In this document: positions 14,101 to 23,156 of the stretch, piece after piece
Numbering within the stretch: the first letter of the stretch is position 1
Layout of the letters: the number at the start of each line of letters is the position of its first letter
Assembly: GCF_921293095.1 (NCBI RefSeq)
Contig: NC_060247.1
Coordinates: forward strand, 113,541,111 to 113,605,110
Direction: 5' to 3'
Source: Ischnura elegans
Taxonomy: Eukaryota; Arthropoda; Insecta; Odonata; Coenagrionidae
Length of the DNA stretch: 64,000 nt
Made by a program: the position numbers and the translations under genes
Notes under the pieces: generated by a model
The model's input: the letters and a program-made list of their open reading frames with translations, nothing else
Told to the model about the DNA's origin: nothing
Database searches by the model: none

Positions 14101-15156
14101 GCAACATATTTGCTGTGGCTTATAATCTGCCTTTAGGGTTATTCTCTTGCTCAAGGTTCTCATTATGGTAGCTTCAAACTAGCTAACAGATTTGCTACCG
14201 ACCGTATTTTGTAGCTGGGGGTGGCTTTCTTAGAGCACATATTAATGGTAGCTTTCTCGGATTAGAGGAGGGGTAAGAGAAATATTTTGTAAGAATGCAG
14301 TTTTCACTTCTAGAACCAATAGAATTGCTCATTTCATCCTGTTTCCTGTTAGATTTTTCCAGCATGACGTCTGCTTCAAGTTGAAATTAATATATGTACT
14401 TTATAAATTATGAAATGCTAAATGCATTTAGCTTTTATTGCTATAGATATTAGTATAACTACTTAAATTAGGATATGGGGCATATATCAATGCCATATCA
14501 ATTCAATAGTTTTGAACGAAGTGGCTATTTATGTTACGAATGTTAATTAAAACCTCTAGGCCATGTTAATGTCAATTTGAGAGGAGAATAAAAACTAAAA
14601 TGTAAACACATTAAATCCATACGATGGAATTGGCATGTTTATGCCTGAAAATATTTTTTCATGTGTCTAGAATGCACAACCCACCCCTTACGCTCATTTG
14701 GCTCGTGACCCATCATATTTGATACAAAATACAAGGTCTGTCTATTTTTCAACCTCCGATAGGTCATGAACAGAAGACAAAGTGATTTAGTTGATTTTAG
14801 CTTCCAGTAATTCTGCTGTGGTTCAGCGAAATCAGAACAATATTATGTTCCATTTTTATTCATATCATCATCATTATTATATTCATATTTTTATCTCAAT
14901 TATAACTACTATGGTTTGTTCTCATTTCTGTACTAATAAAAGGTCTGTGTAAGGTTTTAGGTACATTCATTGCTATCCTTTGCTTACATCTCTTAATATG
15001 ACTATTCTTTACCTTGCAGAAACTCTACTATGTGACTTAGAGTGTCCACAAGAAGTAAGGGCAATGGTTGCTCAGCAAGGCAAGCACTGTGTTTTTGCAT
15101 ACAAGCGCATCGATGCCAAAATTGCGTGGCCAAGGACTGCATCCCCTCCAAAGTGA
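1988..15156 (+). CDS. spri: Sprint-like Ras/Rab interactor (RIN family), seven-exon model, 482 aa
   Basis: RIN/Sprint proteins are Rab5-family guanine nucleotide exchange factors that bind activated Ras and link receptor signalling to early endosomes. Exons 1988-2132, 6188-6498, 9233-9424, 10373-10504, 11772-12110, 13818-14010 and 15020-15156 all use GT-AG introns and join to 1449 bases, exactly 483 codons including TGA. Residues 1-48 are basic with Cys20, Cys36 and Cys37; 60-80 are Gly-rich; about 82-152 match the RIN-homology segment; about 153-335 form the VPS9 domain; about 377-470 form the Ras-association domain. In VPS9, Asp280 and Tyr321 are 41 residues apart, as are the catalytic Asp313 and Tyr354 of Rabex-5. 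No SH2 domain is encoded, so this is a short isoform or the 3' part of a larger gene. The family call is firm; exon 1 is inferred from phase, ATG and donor only. Confidence 0.85.
2899..3208. mobile_element. hAT-type nonautonomous element with near-perfect 8-bp TSD
   Basis: The element starts CATTGGCGTAATTAG and ends with ...CCCTGCCATTG. It is flanked by CCTGTAGG (2891-2898) and CCTGCAGG (3209-3216), an 8-bp duplication with one mismatch. Internal G-runs and C-runs near the ends resemble the other hAT-like elements in this window. There is no coding capacity. It lies in intron 1 of the Sprint-like gene. Confidence 0.6.
3252..3421. mobile_element. small hAT-type MITE
   Basis: About 170 bases from CATAGGTGCATCTAGG to CTCCGCCCCTG, flanked by TGCCCATA (3244-3251) and TGCCCACA (3422-3429), a 7/8 match. 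The interior (a 'cccttaaaaaaaatgca...ggtcccattatcattgc' type core and its G-rich ends) is homologous, in reverse orientation, to the element at 35606-35788. Confidence 0.6.
3928..4174. mobile_element. hAT-type MITE with perfect 8-bp TSD
   Basis: The ends CTGGCGTACCCAGG and CCTGGCTACGCCACTG are inverted repeats. The element is flanked by identical GGTCAGGA at 3920-3927 and 4175-4182. Length 247 bases, AT-rich interior, no coding capacity. The perfect 8-bp duplication is diagnostic of a hAT-type transposition event. It sits in intron 1 of the Sprint-like gene. Confidence 0.78.
5361..5412 (-). repeat. possible tRNA-derived SINE fragment
   Basis: On the minus strand the stretch contains GGTTCAAATCCC, a good RNA polymerase III B-box. 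A convincing A-box is not clear. It may be an old SINE remnant; a chance match cannot be excluded. Confidence 0.3.
6188..6498 (+). CDS. spri: Sprint-like gene, exon with RIN-homology region
   Basis: The acceptor TTTGATTGCAG ends at 6187 and the donor AAG|GTGAGG is at 6499. It encodes residues 49-152: a Gly-rich stretch, then IRAYALHLAADSSTTFAQNI (82-101) and a charged helix with MRNMRQFMSGMKNYLVKHGE (120-139) and EKEVEKERLK. This last part is the conserved RIN-homology segment that precedes VPS9 in RIN1-3 and Drosophila Sprint. The 5' splice phase allows joining either to exon 1988-2132 or to unseen upstream exons carrying the SH2 domain. Confidence 0.85.
6596..7445. mobile_element. piggyBac-type nonautonomous element, copy 1 (about 850 bp)
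   Basis: The element starts CCCTTTCGAGACCG directly after TTAA (6592-6595) and ends ...GGGAAAAGG directly before TTAA (7446-7449). A second copy with the same order of internal segments lies at 25795-26606. Shared blocks include the CGGGGACTCCGCATTATCTC region, 'gtccgggtacctgctcccgg' and 'catttaatgca..aacaatttc'. No transposase is encoded. TTAA targets and CCCTTT ends are characteristic of the piggyBac superfamily. It starts about 100 bases after a Sprint exon. Confidence 0.7.
7745..8095 (-). pseudogene. LINE fragment, C-terminal part of an endonuclease-reverse transcriptase
   Basis: Read on the minus strand, the frame gives GSEAWMLTAAEKSRVEVFEM, an in-frame TGA, then KIKWIDRVSTIEMLRRVGKK and RRQDNLVGQILRHDGLMKTT. 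This is the C-terminal region that follows the reverse transcriptase in a widespread arthropod LINE group. It is 5' truncated and has at least one stop, so it is dead. A related fragment lies at 17405-17680. Confidence 0.7.
8120..8518. mobile_element. TTAA-flanked MITE with CCCCT ends and TGACGAG hairpins
   Basis: The sequence CCCCTCGCACTGTAATGACG starts just after TTAA (8116-8119) and AAGGGG ends just before TTAA (8519-8522). Near the left end are two hairpins of the form ATGACGAG-N5-CTCGTCAT (8134-8154 and 8179-8199). The same hairpin motif occurs in the element at 12442-12772. No coding capacity; likely piggyBac-related. The right boundary is inferred only from AGGGG-TTAA. Confidence 0.5.
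9233..9424 (+). CDS. spri: Sprint-like gene, exon with start of VPS9 module
   Basis: The acceptor CTTCCTTGCAG ends at 9232 and the donor AGG|GTAAGG is at 9425; both ends are phase 0. It encodes residues 153-216, including NEFLNLDAILEGVMHRLVVR and PLRQHLYCLF, which are typical of the helical part of RIN/Sprint VPS9 modules. Coding similarity stops exactly at both splice sites. Confidence 0.88.
10373..10504 (+). CDS. spri: Sprint-like gene, VPS9 middle exon
   Basis: The acceptor TTTGAATTTGCAG ends at 10372 and the donor GCG|GTGAGT is at 10505, phase 0 at both ends. Residues 217-260 include LPSEQSLERICQCLQRLQ and PLEKLEHLLCCISTIFNA, a known conserved stretch of the VPS9 domain in Sprint/RIN proteins (the helix before the catalytic core). 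Confidence 0.88.
10593..10890. mobile_element. hAT-type MITE with perfect 8-bp TSD
   Basis: The element runs from CAGTGGCGGAGCGAGG to CCTAGCTGTGCCCCAG (298 bases) and is flanked by identical CAATGGAG at 10585-10592 and 10891-10898. The left end carries a short G-run/C-run hairpin typical of this family. It lies 88 bases downstream of a Sprint exon, within intron 4. Confidence 0.78.
11772..12110 (+). CDS. spri: Sprint-like gene, VPS9 catalytic exon
   Basis: The acceptor CCTCATAACAG ends at 11771 and the donor GAT|GTGAGT is at 12111, both phase 0. Residues 261-373 include GADDLLPLLVWVLVRSG with Asp280 and Pro284, and GEGAYYLTTLSSAVHVLKSF with Tyr321 and Thr324. These match the spacing of catalytic residues in Rab5 GEFs of the VPS9 type. 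The last 35 residues are a low-complexity Gly/Ser/Pro/Asn linker to the RA domain. Confidence 0.9.
12300..12415 (+). repeat. possible SINE-like sequence with B-box
   Basis: GGTTCAGCTTCAAATCCC at about 12323 resembles a pol III B-box with a small insertion. The rest has no obvious A-box. This is a weak call. Confidence 0.25.
12442..12772. mobile_element. TTAA-flanked MITE with 12-bp TIRs
   Basis: The element starts TACGTTGCGTAC after TTAA (12438-12441) and ends GTACGCAACGTG before TTAA (12773-12776); the 12-bp inverted ends differ at one base. Near the right end are hairpins ATGACGAG-N3-CTTCGTCAT (12695-12714) and ATGACGAG-AATT-CTCGCCAT (12739-12758). Length 331 bases, no coding capacity. TTAA targeting suggests the piggyBac superfamily. 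Confidence 0.68.
13172..13238 (-). repeat. tRNA-derived SINE head
   Basis: The minus strand reads CTTGGTGGTGTAACTGGTAG...GGTTTCGAATCCC, with A-box-like (GTGTAACTGGTAGCA) and B-box-like (GGTTTCGAATCCC) elements at tRNA spacing. The acceptor-stem pairing is not intact, and the sequence is followed by a piece of the 12442 element at about 13320-13365. It is a SINE or decayed tRNA-like sequence, not a functional tRNA gene. Confidence 0.6.
13315..13366. repeat. fragment of the 12442-12772 MITE
   Basis: CCAGAACATTCGGGAAAAAA and the following ATGACGAG-AATT-CTCGCCAT hairpin (13340-13359) with CCGTAC copy the right-terminal part of the element at 12442-12772 almost exactly. The rest of that element is missing. 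Confidence 0.65.
13818..14010 (+). CDS. spri: Sprint-like gene, Ras-association domain exon 1
   Basis: The acceptor TTTTTTTCAG ends at 13817; the donor GAAG|GTAATG is at 14011 and leaves one base of a codon (phase 1). It encodes residues 374-437, including SDFRAVLRIVVPDE and TLPVRPNMTARDVCRIAAHK, the ubiquitin-like first half of a Ras-association domain, then YGLFKLVDGE. Confidence 0.88.
15020..15156 (+). CDS. spri: Sprint-like gene, terminal RA exon with stop
   Basis: The acceptor TTACCTTGCAG ends at 15019. Two bases complete Glu438, then TLLCDLECPQEVRAMVAQQG and KHCVFAYKRIDAKIAWP finish the Ras-association domain. The frame reaches AAG TGA at 15151-15156. The same bases form a perfect GTGAGT donor at 15153-15158, so a splice just before the stop is possible and the real C-terminus could be longer in some transcripts. 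The stop is the simplest reading. Confidence 0.8.
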
Positions 15157-17400
15157 GTGAGAGGGCTTGGAGGAATGTGAATTTGAAGTTAAGAATGAAC
15201 GCTCTGTGTCAGTAGGGTGTTTTTCTTCTGATGCTCAATGGTTGACTCATGTTTTGGGGTGAGGAAAACTTTGTTCGTCTGCTCTGCTTTCCCTGAGTCA
15301 ACGCAAATGTTTTTTTTTTGGTGTGTGACCATGAAATTCCTCAGCAAAAGTCTTCACACTACGGGAAGAAAAAAGAAACCTTCGGGAAAAGCCATATGAG
15401 GTATAAGTGCAGTTCCAGGAATTTTGTGAACAAATGAATCATCTATTTTTATACAATTGTATGGCTTTTGAGGGATTGGATGAAGGAGAATGTAGATCTG
15501 TAAAGGTTTTCTATTTATATATTTCTGTGAATGTGCTTATGAAAATTTTTTACTCTAGAATATTTATTTTTGTTTGTTTACAATGGTGCTTGATGTTTCA
15601 TTTTTTTTAATGTGAAGAAAAATCAATTACTTTCTTGTACTCTTTTCAGAAATGCTAAGTAGTTAACAATGATTGAGCATAATACTCCCTTACCATTTCA
15701 AAGTTCAGGGGCCTTAACAAAATTTTGGAAGTAAACCTTCTTTTGAATTATGTCTATAAGTAAAAATAATATTTACTACATTTAATTCTACAATAACCAC
15801 TTTCAATTTAAAATTAAAAAGGCTTTTTATTAACCAATACCTTAATGACAGAAAAGGTTACCCATACTTGTGATAAAAGTGTTCCATTTTCCATCTTTAT
15901 TGCTCTCTCAATGTAGTTTAATCACTTTACTAATGCTAGTCATGACACAGCTGATTGAAAAATCTAATAATGGCTGTAAGGTAGTTTTTCTACCAATTAT
16001 ACTGTAGGATTTTGTACTTCTGTATTATAATATGTAAATCACACATTACTTTCTATTGTAACAGAATTTGCCGATGGTACAACTGTACATGAGAAAAATT
16101 AAACTTCTGCAAATTTTTAAGAGATGTTATTTCTTGTGAGCCACAACCTTGAGAGCATACAAAAAATTGTAGACGTATAAATTTGGGATATGTTGAGTCT
16201 ACAAGTAACTTAACCGATGAAAGTTTGATGTACATACATAGACCATAAATATATGCAATGTATGCTACCAATGATCCTATGTTAATAATAGATATAATTG
16301 ATAATTTTTCGAAGGTAGTCATCAAAATTACCATAAATTCATTTTAGATTGAAAAGCTACATATTAATAGCCGTAGACCAAAATTAAACCTTTCCAGGAG
16401 AACAAAAATAGGCAAAATTTGCCCCTAATGTAGGCCAAATGTAGACCTGATTTAGACGTCTACATTTGGTATATGGGAAACCATTAGGTTGCTGTATACC
16501 AGACATAGACATCTACATTTGGTTTAAATTAGGTATAATGCTAACTTTGTAATCTCAGGGTAGATGCCATATTTTGGTCCATATCCTAGTTCAGGTTCAA
16601 TTGAAGGAGTGCAGCTTTTCCAGATTGGAATGCTGCCCTCAGTGAGGCAGATTGGGGTGTTTTTTTTTAACCTTTATTCACTGAATGTAGATTACAGCCA
16701 ATGCAGTTTTTCCTACCTATCCTCTGACCCTCTGTTGTTCAATACATTTCACGTTCGCCACCAAATCACTTTGAAGAAACATATGGATAAATATATCTCC
16801 TTTGCAGTAAACCATTTTAATGATAATTGCTTGAAAATGTTCATTGTATGAAACTCTGAGGGATTACATAAATTACGTTTGAAACGTTTTGCTCTGCCGT
16901 TCCAAGCACTCCAATGCCCAAAATTCTAGCGATGAAACACAACATAGTACTCTGTTAACATTGAATAGATTAGCTTAAAGCCAGAGGTAGCACGCTGAAT
17001 TATTTTTGAAGACGGACGTGGAGATTCGCACACGACATACTCACCCCTCGCACGCAACGGGCTGATAATGATTTTTATTGGTCGGATGAAGAGACATTCA
17101 CACTGCGAATTGTCAAGTAGAAGAATGCTTGTGACTTCATCCGTAAGGCCCACAAATATTTACAGAATATTAAATGCAATCTCTAGAAATGCAGATATTT
17201 TCCAGAAATCCACCTTTTTTTAACAAGGTTTCATGACAAACTTTAAAAAAATGATTTTTTTCACATATAAGATAATTCAATTTTCTCTTTTGCAAAGGTA
17301 TTAATTCTTTATGTAAAAACAACCGTTCGTTATGTTATAAAAACATGTTATCCGAAATGTCACATTCGGGGACTTTCCTTGCACTTCTTTCCTTCCACCT
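15157..17400. other. downstream of Sprint-like gene; no further exon recognised
   Basis: AT-rich sequence with no canonical AATAAA close to the stop; weak ATTAAA signals occur near 15815 and 16375. A 12-bp inverted repeat, CCAAATGTAGAC (16435-16446) and GTCTACATTTGG (16458-16469), could form a hairpin, and the second arm is nearly repeated at about 16511. The end of the transcript is undetermined. Confidence 0.35.
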
Positions 17401-17404
17401 GTCC

Positions 17405-17680
17405 TTCTAAGATAAGATTTTCGTCAGATTATCATGGCTCATATTATTGCCAACTCAATTTTCCCGTCTTATCCTAAGGATTTTAGAATATTTCTCTTTT
17501 CTCCCTTTTTTCTTGGCACTTCGTCATTATACTTACTCAGTCGATTCATTTCATATTCATCATTCATCTATAGCACCTATTCGCTTCATCAACTATATCT
17601 TTATCATTCTCCGGTAGCACCACATTTCGAATGCTTCCACTCCTGACTTCTCTGCTGCTGTCAACGTCCAAGTCTCACAA
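17405..17680 (-). pseudogene. decayed LINE fragment related to 7745-8095
   Basis: The block 'cttccactcctgacttctctgctgctgtcaacgtccaag' near 17633-17672 and the preceding sequence align with 8045-8085 and onward, in the same orientation. Frames are broken throughout. It is another 5'-truncated copy of the same arthropod LINE. Confidence 0.55.
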
Positions 17681-18320
17681 CACGCCATAACGACACGAAT
17701 TTGAAATATTTCACGATTATTATCAATCAGCGATTGATAAATAGAATAGGTATTTACATCCGCATCGTCATGTGGGTAGATAGGCTACACCATTTTGAAT
17801 TCAATTTCGAAAAATAGATATCACGACTAACAACGCATATTAATATATTTTTAATAAAATGAACGCTACAGTGAGAGTAATTTACGGTTTTTATTGATAA
17901 TAGGAATTTCTATCAACGCCGTCATATACGTAGCCAAGCCACAAAATTTCCAATACACTCGAGAATAATCGTTAGAGGTGATTTACATTAGGATTCATTT
18001 GCATATAATAATAATAACAGAAAATGTTAGAGGTGGTTTACATTAGGATTCATTTGGTTATCGCGCGATTATTTCTCGAAAGTTATCCATTCTTCCCCCA
18101 TACCTAGAATGTAAGTACTATCGTTTTCCAAAGTATGTAGACACCCAGTAGTCCTACTTAACTGATGGGGCCGGGTCGGTGAAAACTTGAGAGGTTGGCA
18201 CATAGAGCGACCTGCATCCCTCACTCGTAAGCAACTAAGAGCCGACGAGGATGGAGGTGGACGCGACCTAGCCACCGAATCTGGAGTCAAACTCCATTAG
18301 CATAAGCCCAATCAGCATTC

Positions 18321-18930
18321 TACATCTACATCTACATAATACCCCGCGAGCCGCCTAAAAGGCGTGTGGCAGGGGGTGTTAGGACACCAGCCGTTTACAA
18401 CTATAAAAAAAAGAAGTGCTCTAACGAGGTTGGGACTAGCGTTTATTAAAGTCCTATATGGTTCGGGGGAAAAACGAATTCCCATATCTATCCGTTCGGC
18501 AAAACATCTCTCTTAATTTATCGCTTCTATCGGACCTGGAGATATAGTGTGGCTCTAATAATATGTTCTCTGTGTCTCTCTTAAAGATATCCATTCTCAA
18601 TTGTTCAAGCAATCTAAGCCTAGCGCGCAGCCTCCGAGTCTCCAACGGCTCCCAGCCTAATTCGCTTAACATCTGGGTAACACTGTCTGTACGCCCGTAG
18701 CAGTTTTTGACGAAACGCGCAGCCTTCCTTTGTATTTTATTCAGTTTGCGGATTAAGTCTTTCTGCACCGGACCCCATACGCTCGCTGCATATTCAAGGT
18801 GCGGTCGGACGAGAGCGAAATAGCACCTTTCTTTTACTTTCTCATCCGAAAATCTTCCCACAATACGCTTGACGAATCCTAATTTCTTCAGGGCTATGCC
18901 GCAAATATTCTTTATATGTGTTCTAATCAT
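18321..18930 (-). pseudogene. CR1/Jockey-like LINE, 3' end with RT C-terminal region
   Basis: On the minus strand an open frame of 168 codons (18454-18960) encodes ALKKLGFVKRIVGRFSDEKV, ERCYFALVRPHLEYAASVWG and PVQKDLIRKLNKIQRKAARF, the region after the reverse transcriptase catalytic core. It is followed by a stop, a short 3' UTR and a terminal ATGTAGATGTAG microsatellite near 18321. The element is strongly 5' truncated. A longer but more decayed relative lies at 22452-23975. The first codons (18930-18960) lie in the fold-back, not in the element proper. Confidence 0.8.
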
Positions 18931-18956
18931 TAAGATTAGAACACATATAAAGAATA
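18906..18956. repeat. perfect 23-bp inverted repeat at LINE 5' truncation
   Basis: Arms 18906-18928 and 18934-18956 are exact reverse complements, with a 5-base loop ATTAA. The left arm is LINE sequence (the same bases occur before the equivalent point in the copy near 23141), so the right arm is an inverted copy of the end of the truncated element. Confidence 0.85.
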
Positions 18957-19409
18957 GCATTAAGCATTAAGATTAGCGGATGGAATGTACTGAGGAATGG
19001 AATGTCCACACTCACGTTGGGCTGTCGCAGTGTTTTCTTTCGGGCTCCTTGGCGAGGTTTTGCCTATCTTTAGACTCACATTTGGACTCACCGTTTGTCT
19101 CTTACTACTACGTGGCTCTGTCGCCGAGTCTTCTATCTTCTATATTATATACAACCCGATGTGTGACAGATAGCTCACTGACCACTCATTCACGTATACA
19201 AATTCCCGACCACTTCCGGACGTGCTGGGAAGACGAAATTTTCACCGTGGGTGGAGAAAAAATATTCATTGGGGGGAAAAGTCCGAAAACTCGAAAAAGT
19301 CGATCGGTTTTCGAGATATATCGATCCGAATTAACATTAGAGCCTTATGGGACTAAAACTTTTTCCATTCATTGCCTACTTGCAAATGTCACAGGAACAT
19401 GAAATTTCA

Positions 19410-19800
19410 CTGACGGAAACTAGATTTTTTGGCCGATTTTTTGATGTGAAACATTTTGCCATATTTTGTTTATAAGTATTTTTTATATTTTTTAAAATTT
19501 ACAATGCTTTTCTTATGGGCCTATCTTTGGATTTTTTCAAAACCATTTTGAAATAGTTTTTTGAATAAGTCTTTAACGTATGAGATACAAGATTTTTTGG
19601 TTGATTTTTTGGTGTGGTCGTCTTTGCAATATTTTGATTTAAAGTATTTTTTTTAACTTTTTAAAATTTCCAATGCTTTTCTTATGGCCCGAACTTCGCA
19701 ATTTTTTTGACCTATTTGCCATAATCGTAGGTCAACTTCCTTTCAATACAAGATACTAGATTTTTTACTCAATTTTTTGGCTACCTTAAATTTTCCATTA
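19410..19800. repeat. diverged tandem repeat of about 180 bp
   Basis: The pattern 'tagattttttggccgattttttgatgtg...attttg...aagtatttttta...ttttaaaatt...caatgcttttcttatgg' starting about 19419 recurs from about 19592 and a third partial copy starts near 19758. Only similarity by eye supports it. No gene is seen here. Confidence 0.5.
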
Positions 19801-20110
19801 GTCGAACGAATTACGAGTATTTAACGACAATCGATTTTCCATTGAAATCGCGACTCCTACAACGTTTGGTAACTTACAACACATCCGCCGTGAAGTTTGC
19901 ATTCCCTCAACACATGATTTTAAATTTTTCGGAATTTTTTTTGCCACTTCCCGACGTGGTACGGACACCAAATTAACGTGAGTGACGTCTTTTTCGTGCC
20001 CCTACGTGCCGCTACCCGGAGAACGCAGAGTATGTAATTTAAACGGGTGACACCGTCGAAAAACCATGGCTACAGGGCTATTATTTGATCTATTTTTCTT
20101 TTATTGAAAG

Positions 20111-20258
20111 CGATAGATTGCATGAAGATGAAGGAATATGGTTATTCTTTGGCTGATCCTAGCAAGCTTCCTGTTACTGATTCCATCATGATACCAGGGT
20201 ATTTTAGTGAAAGTGTAGACTTCGTCGGCGCCGAATGTCGATGCCGAGAAATGGAAAG
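20111..20258 (+). pseudogene. exon-like open segment, possible multicopy arthropod protein fragment
   Basis: After TTTTTCTTTTATTGAAAG the frame is open for about 49 codons to GAAAG|GTAGCT. It includes YGYSLADPSKLPVTDSIMIP and GYFSESVDFVGAECRCREME. This layout recalls the N-terminal part of the multicopy YqaJ/SWIM-type arthropod proteins, which often read GYSLxDPxxLPxTDxxM. A further open stretch follows at about 20323-20475. The assignment is from memory of the family pattern and is weak; it may be a pseudogene fragment. Confidence 0.3.
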
Positions 20259-21763
20259 GTAGCTGATGTGTATCTGAAATGTTTTATAGTTAAAAAAAAC
20301 GTGAGACTTGCATGAATTATTGGCGAAAGCGTATGTGAAATGTGTATTCTCTTGGCAATCCGGTAGAGAGTCTTATGGTGAACTTATTTTCCACCTCGAG
20401 GCAGTCAATGATGCTTTCAACTTAAAAATAGTTTGCCTGGAAGGCGACAGGAAGCTCTATGAGATTAGAATCTGAGCAAGCCAGACTGTTTCAATTTAGT
20501 AGCGATAATATGCACGAATTTCCAACACAATCTACCAGCTTGTGACTCAAAAACTCAGAAGCCACTTCCTATTTTGCAGAAAGAATCAGTCAATCGCACT
20601 TCGATCAATATAATAAACACAACGTCTTCAGGTGTTAATAAGTTAATTTTGTAATTAAGGCCTTCCTAATGTAACATTAAAATATGAACGTTTTCCAAAG
20701 AGCGTCCATTTTGGGAGCTTTTCTCGCGATATATCTGGAACCTACTCTCAATATGAGCTCATCGTCATTGCGAGCGTTGCCACTTAAAAATTCCGTGTCG
20801 GAAATCCTAGAGGGATGACCTTCGACGATGACCATGATCACCTGCACTCTCACTATCACTGGAACCCGTGGTGAAAATATCACCCCAATCCAATTTCTAT
20901 TTGGTTTTAACTGGGGAAAGAGCAACATAGAACTGCACATTCTTTGGGCAACTTTGGGTTTGACTTTCCTTCAAACACCATCAGTCCTATCTTTATACGA
21001 TGGCCTGACAACCTGTTAATGAATCCTTGGTTTATCCTGACAACCAACTAAATGGAAATTGCTGATCCACACGTCTTCCTCTATCTCCATAGTTTCCAAA
21101 TCAAGGGCCGCGGAACATTCCTCTTGTGACTCAACTTTTTCTGAAAAGCAAGCCGGCGTAGAATAAAATCAAAGAATGAGGCGATTCATTTTTTGTGACC
21201 ACCTCTGTATTCCATTCTTTTTCCATCTACAACTTACTTTATCATACGTCTCCGATCCATTCTCGCAATAGCTCCCTAGGTTCTGCCGCGGCCCCGTTTG
21301 GCAACATGGCATTAATAGAGTTTATTAACATTCACAAATATCAATATTTTTATAGATTATGGGTCATAGAAAAATTACAAATAAAATAAAAGGTGTTTCT
21401 ATCAGTTTTATTTTTTCTTTCAGGGTAAACTACAGGACAAGATACTGTTTAAATATTTTCATTAATTTATAACAAAATATGCGCTTTAAAAATACCCAAA
21501 AGCCATTTTTTTTTATCTACACTGATGTTTGAAAATAATTATGGAAGAAGAGTGCTGTTGACGCAGTAGTTTACCCTAGGTTGAGTTTCAAAGTTCATTA
21601 AGTTGACAAAACGACTACTTATACGGTGCGCGGAGTCATTAATTGCACTGGTGTGTATAAATTTTTTAATTAAAAAAATCGGAATTTAGGATAATTTTTT
21701 TTTTTAATTACGTATAATTCATTATTCTAAATAATCAACCCATTCCCTCTGTCTTATCCCACT

Positions 21764-22330
21764 CCGATTTAGGCGTCACTTTTGACCAAAAGTTAACCTT
21801 TTACGAGCATATAAAAACCATTGTTAACAAGGCTATGGTAATGGTTGGGACCCTAAATCGTCTGAGCGAGATATCCGAACCGAGTGCCTTAAAATCAGTC
21901 TCGAAGTTTTTATTATAAGGCGGCCGAATTATAGAAAAATCTCAGGTTCAAGTCATTCAGTCGATGAAATATCGAAATATTATTTATATTAAAGTTATCT
22001 TCGCACACAAAGCACACGGGTTTATCATTCCGTTTATTATACTCTTATTTTTCCGCAACGCTCATTCCGCATGTATCGCGGCTTATCTTCTAATTTCCTC
22101 CGTGGGAATGCAAACGACAATTTTTTTCCTGAGTCAATTTTCCTTATTCCGGCCATGTTCTCCTTTAAACGCAAATTGGCTCTTCCAAACCTGCAGCTAC
22201 GACGTTACTGGGCTTGGATCTTGGACTCCTACTGTATTATCACGTCACGGCGTAAGATTAGTGGGGGCGGTATTTTTTATCCCGCGAAACTCGGGAGACT
22301 TTTGGGATTCATTTTCTAGTGTTTTCTCGG
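21764..22330 (+). pseudogene. decayed LINE reverse transcriptase C-terminal fragment
   Basis: The + strand reads SDLGVTFDQKLTFYEHIKTI and NKAMVMVGTLNRLSE, then stops, then fragments like VQVIQSMKYRNIIYIK. This matches the 'DLGVxFDxxLxFxxHI' region of Jockey-type LINEs just after the reverse transcriptase. Several frameshifts and stops make it non-functional. It belongs to a different LINE copy from the one starting at 22452. Confidence 0.6.
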
Positions 22331-22877
22331 GAGACTTTTCTGAATTTTAAGCGGAAAAAAGTATATTGCGGTACTAAGTATTTACTGTAGTATGTCAGCA
22401 TACTGTCTATAAATAGTATGCAATTTCCCTATTAACTCATATACTATTTACAGACATGCGGATTAGATGAAACAGTGGTAAACTGGATACGCGACTTTCT
22501 GAGTAATCGTAAGTAACAAGTAGTTCAATACGGAATTAGCTCTGATGTAGTTGAAGTGACATAAGGTGCCCCACAAGGAAGCGTATCGGGCCCCCCTTTT
22601 GTTCATTAGGCATATACATAAATGACCTTTGCCCTAGCATTAACTGTAAAATACGCGTATTTGCTAACGACGCCGTCATCTATCGCGAAATTAGTGGCCA
22701 CTCTGACAATGAAATTCTATAATCGAATTTAAACTACCTTCATTTGTGAAGCCAAGAGTGGGGACTTGAACTTAATTTGAGCAAATTCATGTCGGTGCAA
22801 TTTTTACAGAGTTCGTCCAACCATAACCATGCTGATTCTGTGGATGGTATCAACATAAAGGCTACAGAGGAAGTGAA

Positions 22878-22903
22878 GATGGCAACGTCGCGACGTTGCC
22901 ATC
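22878..22903. repeat. 26-bp perfect palindrome
   Basis: GATGGCAACGTCG is immediately followed by its exact reverse complement CGACGTTGCCATC. It lies at the junction between the two copies of a duplicated segment within the degenerate LINE. Confidence 0.9.
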
Positions 22904-23156
22904 CATCCCGCCGTATTAGTATTCACTCAGGCTTTCAAATTCCATCTACGAACTTAAACAGCGTCCATGTGTGGAGCCAAGAGTGGGGACTCGAACTTAA
23001 TCTGGTCAAATGCAATCTGTCGGTGATTTTTTTGCCCGGGTCGCCCTACTATCTCCATGTATTTTCTGTGGATGTTTTTAACATTATGGTGACAGATGAA
23101 GTAAGGTATCTGGGAGTTACCATAACCTCGACCCTATCTTGGGGAACACATATAAT

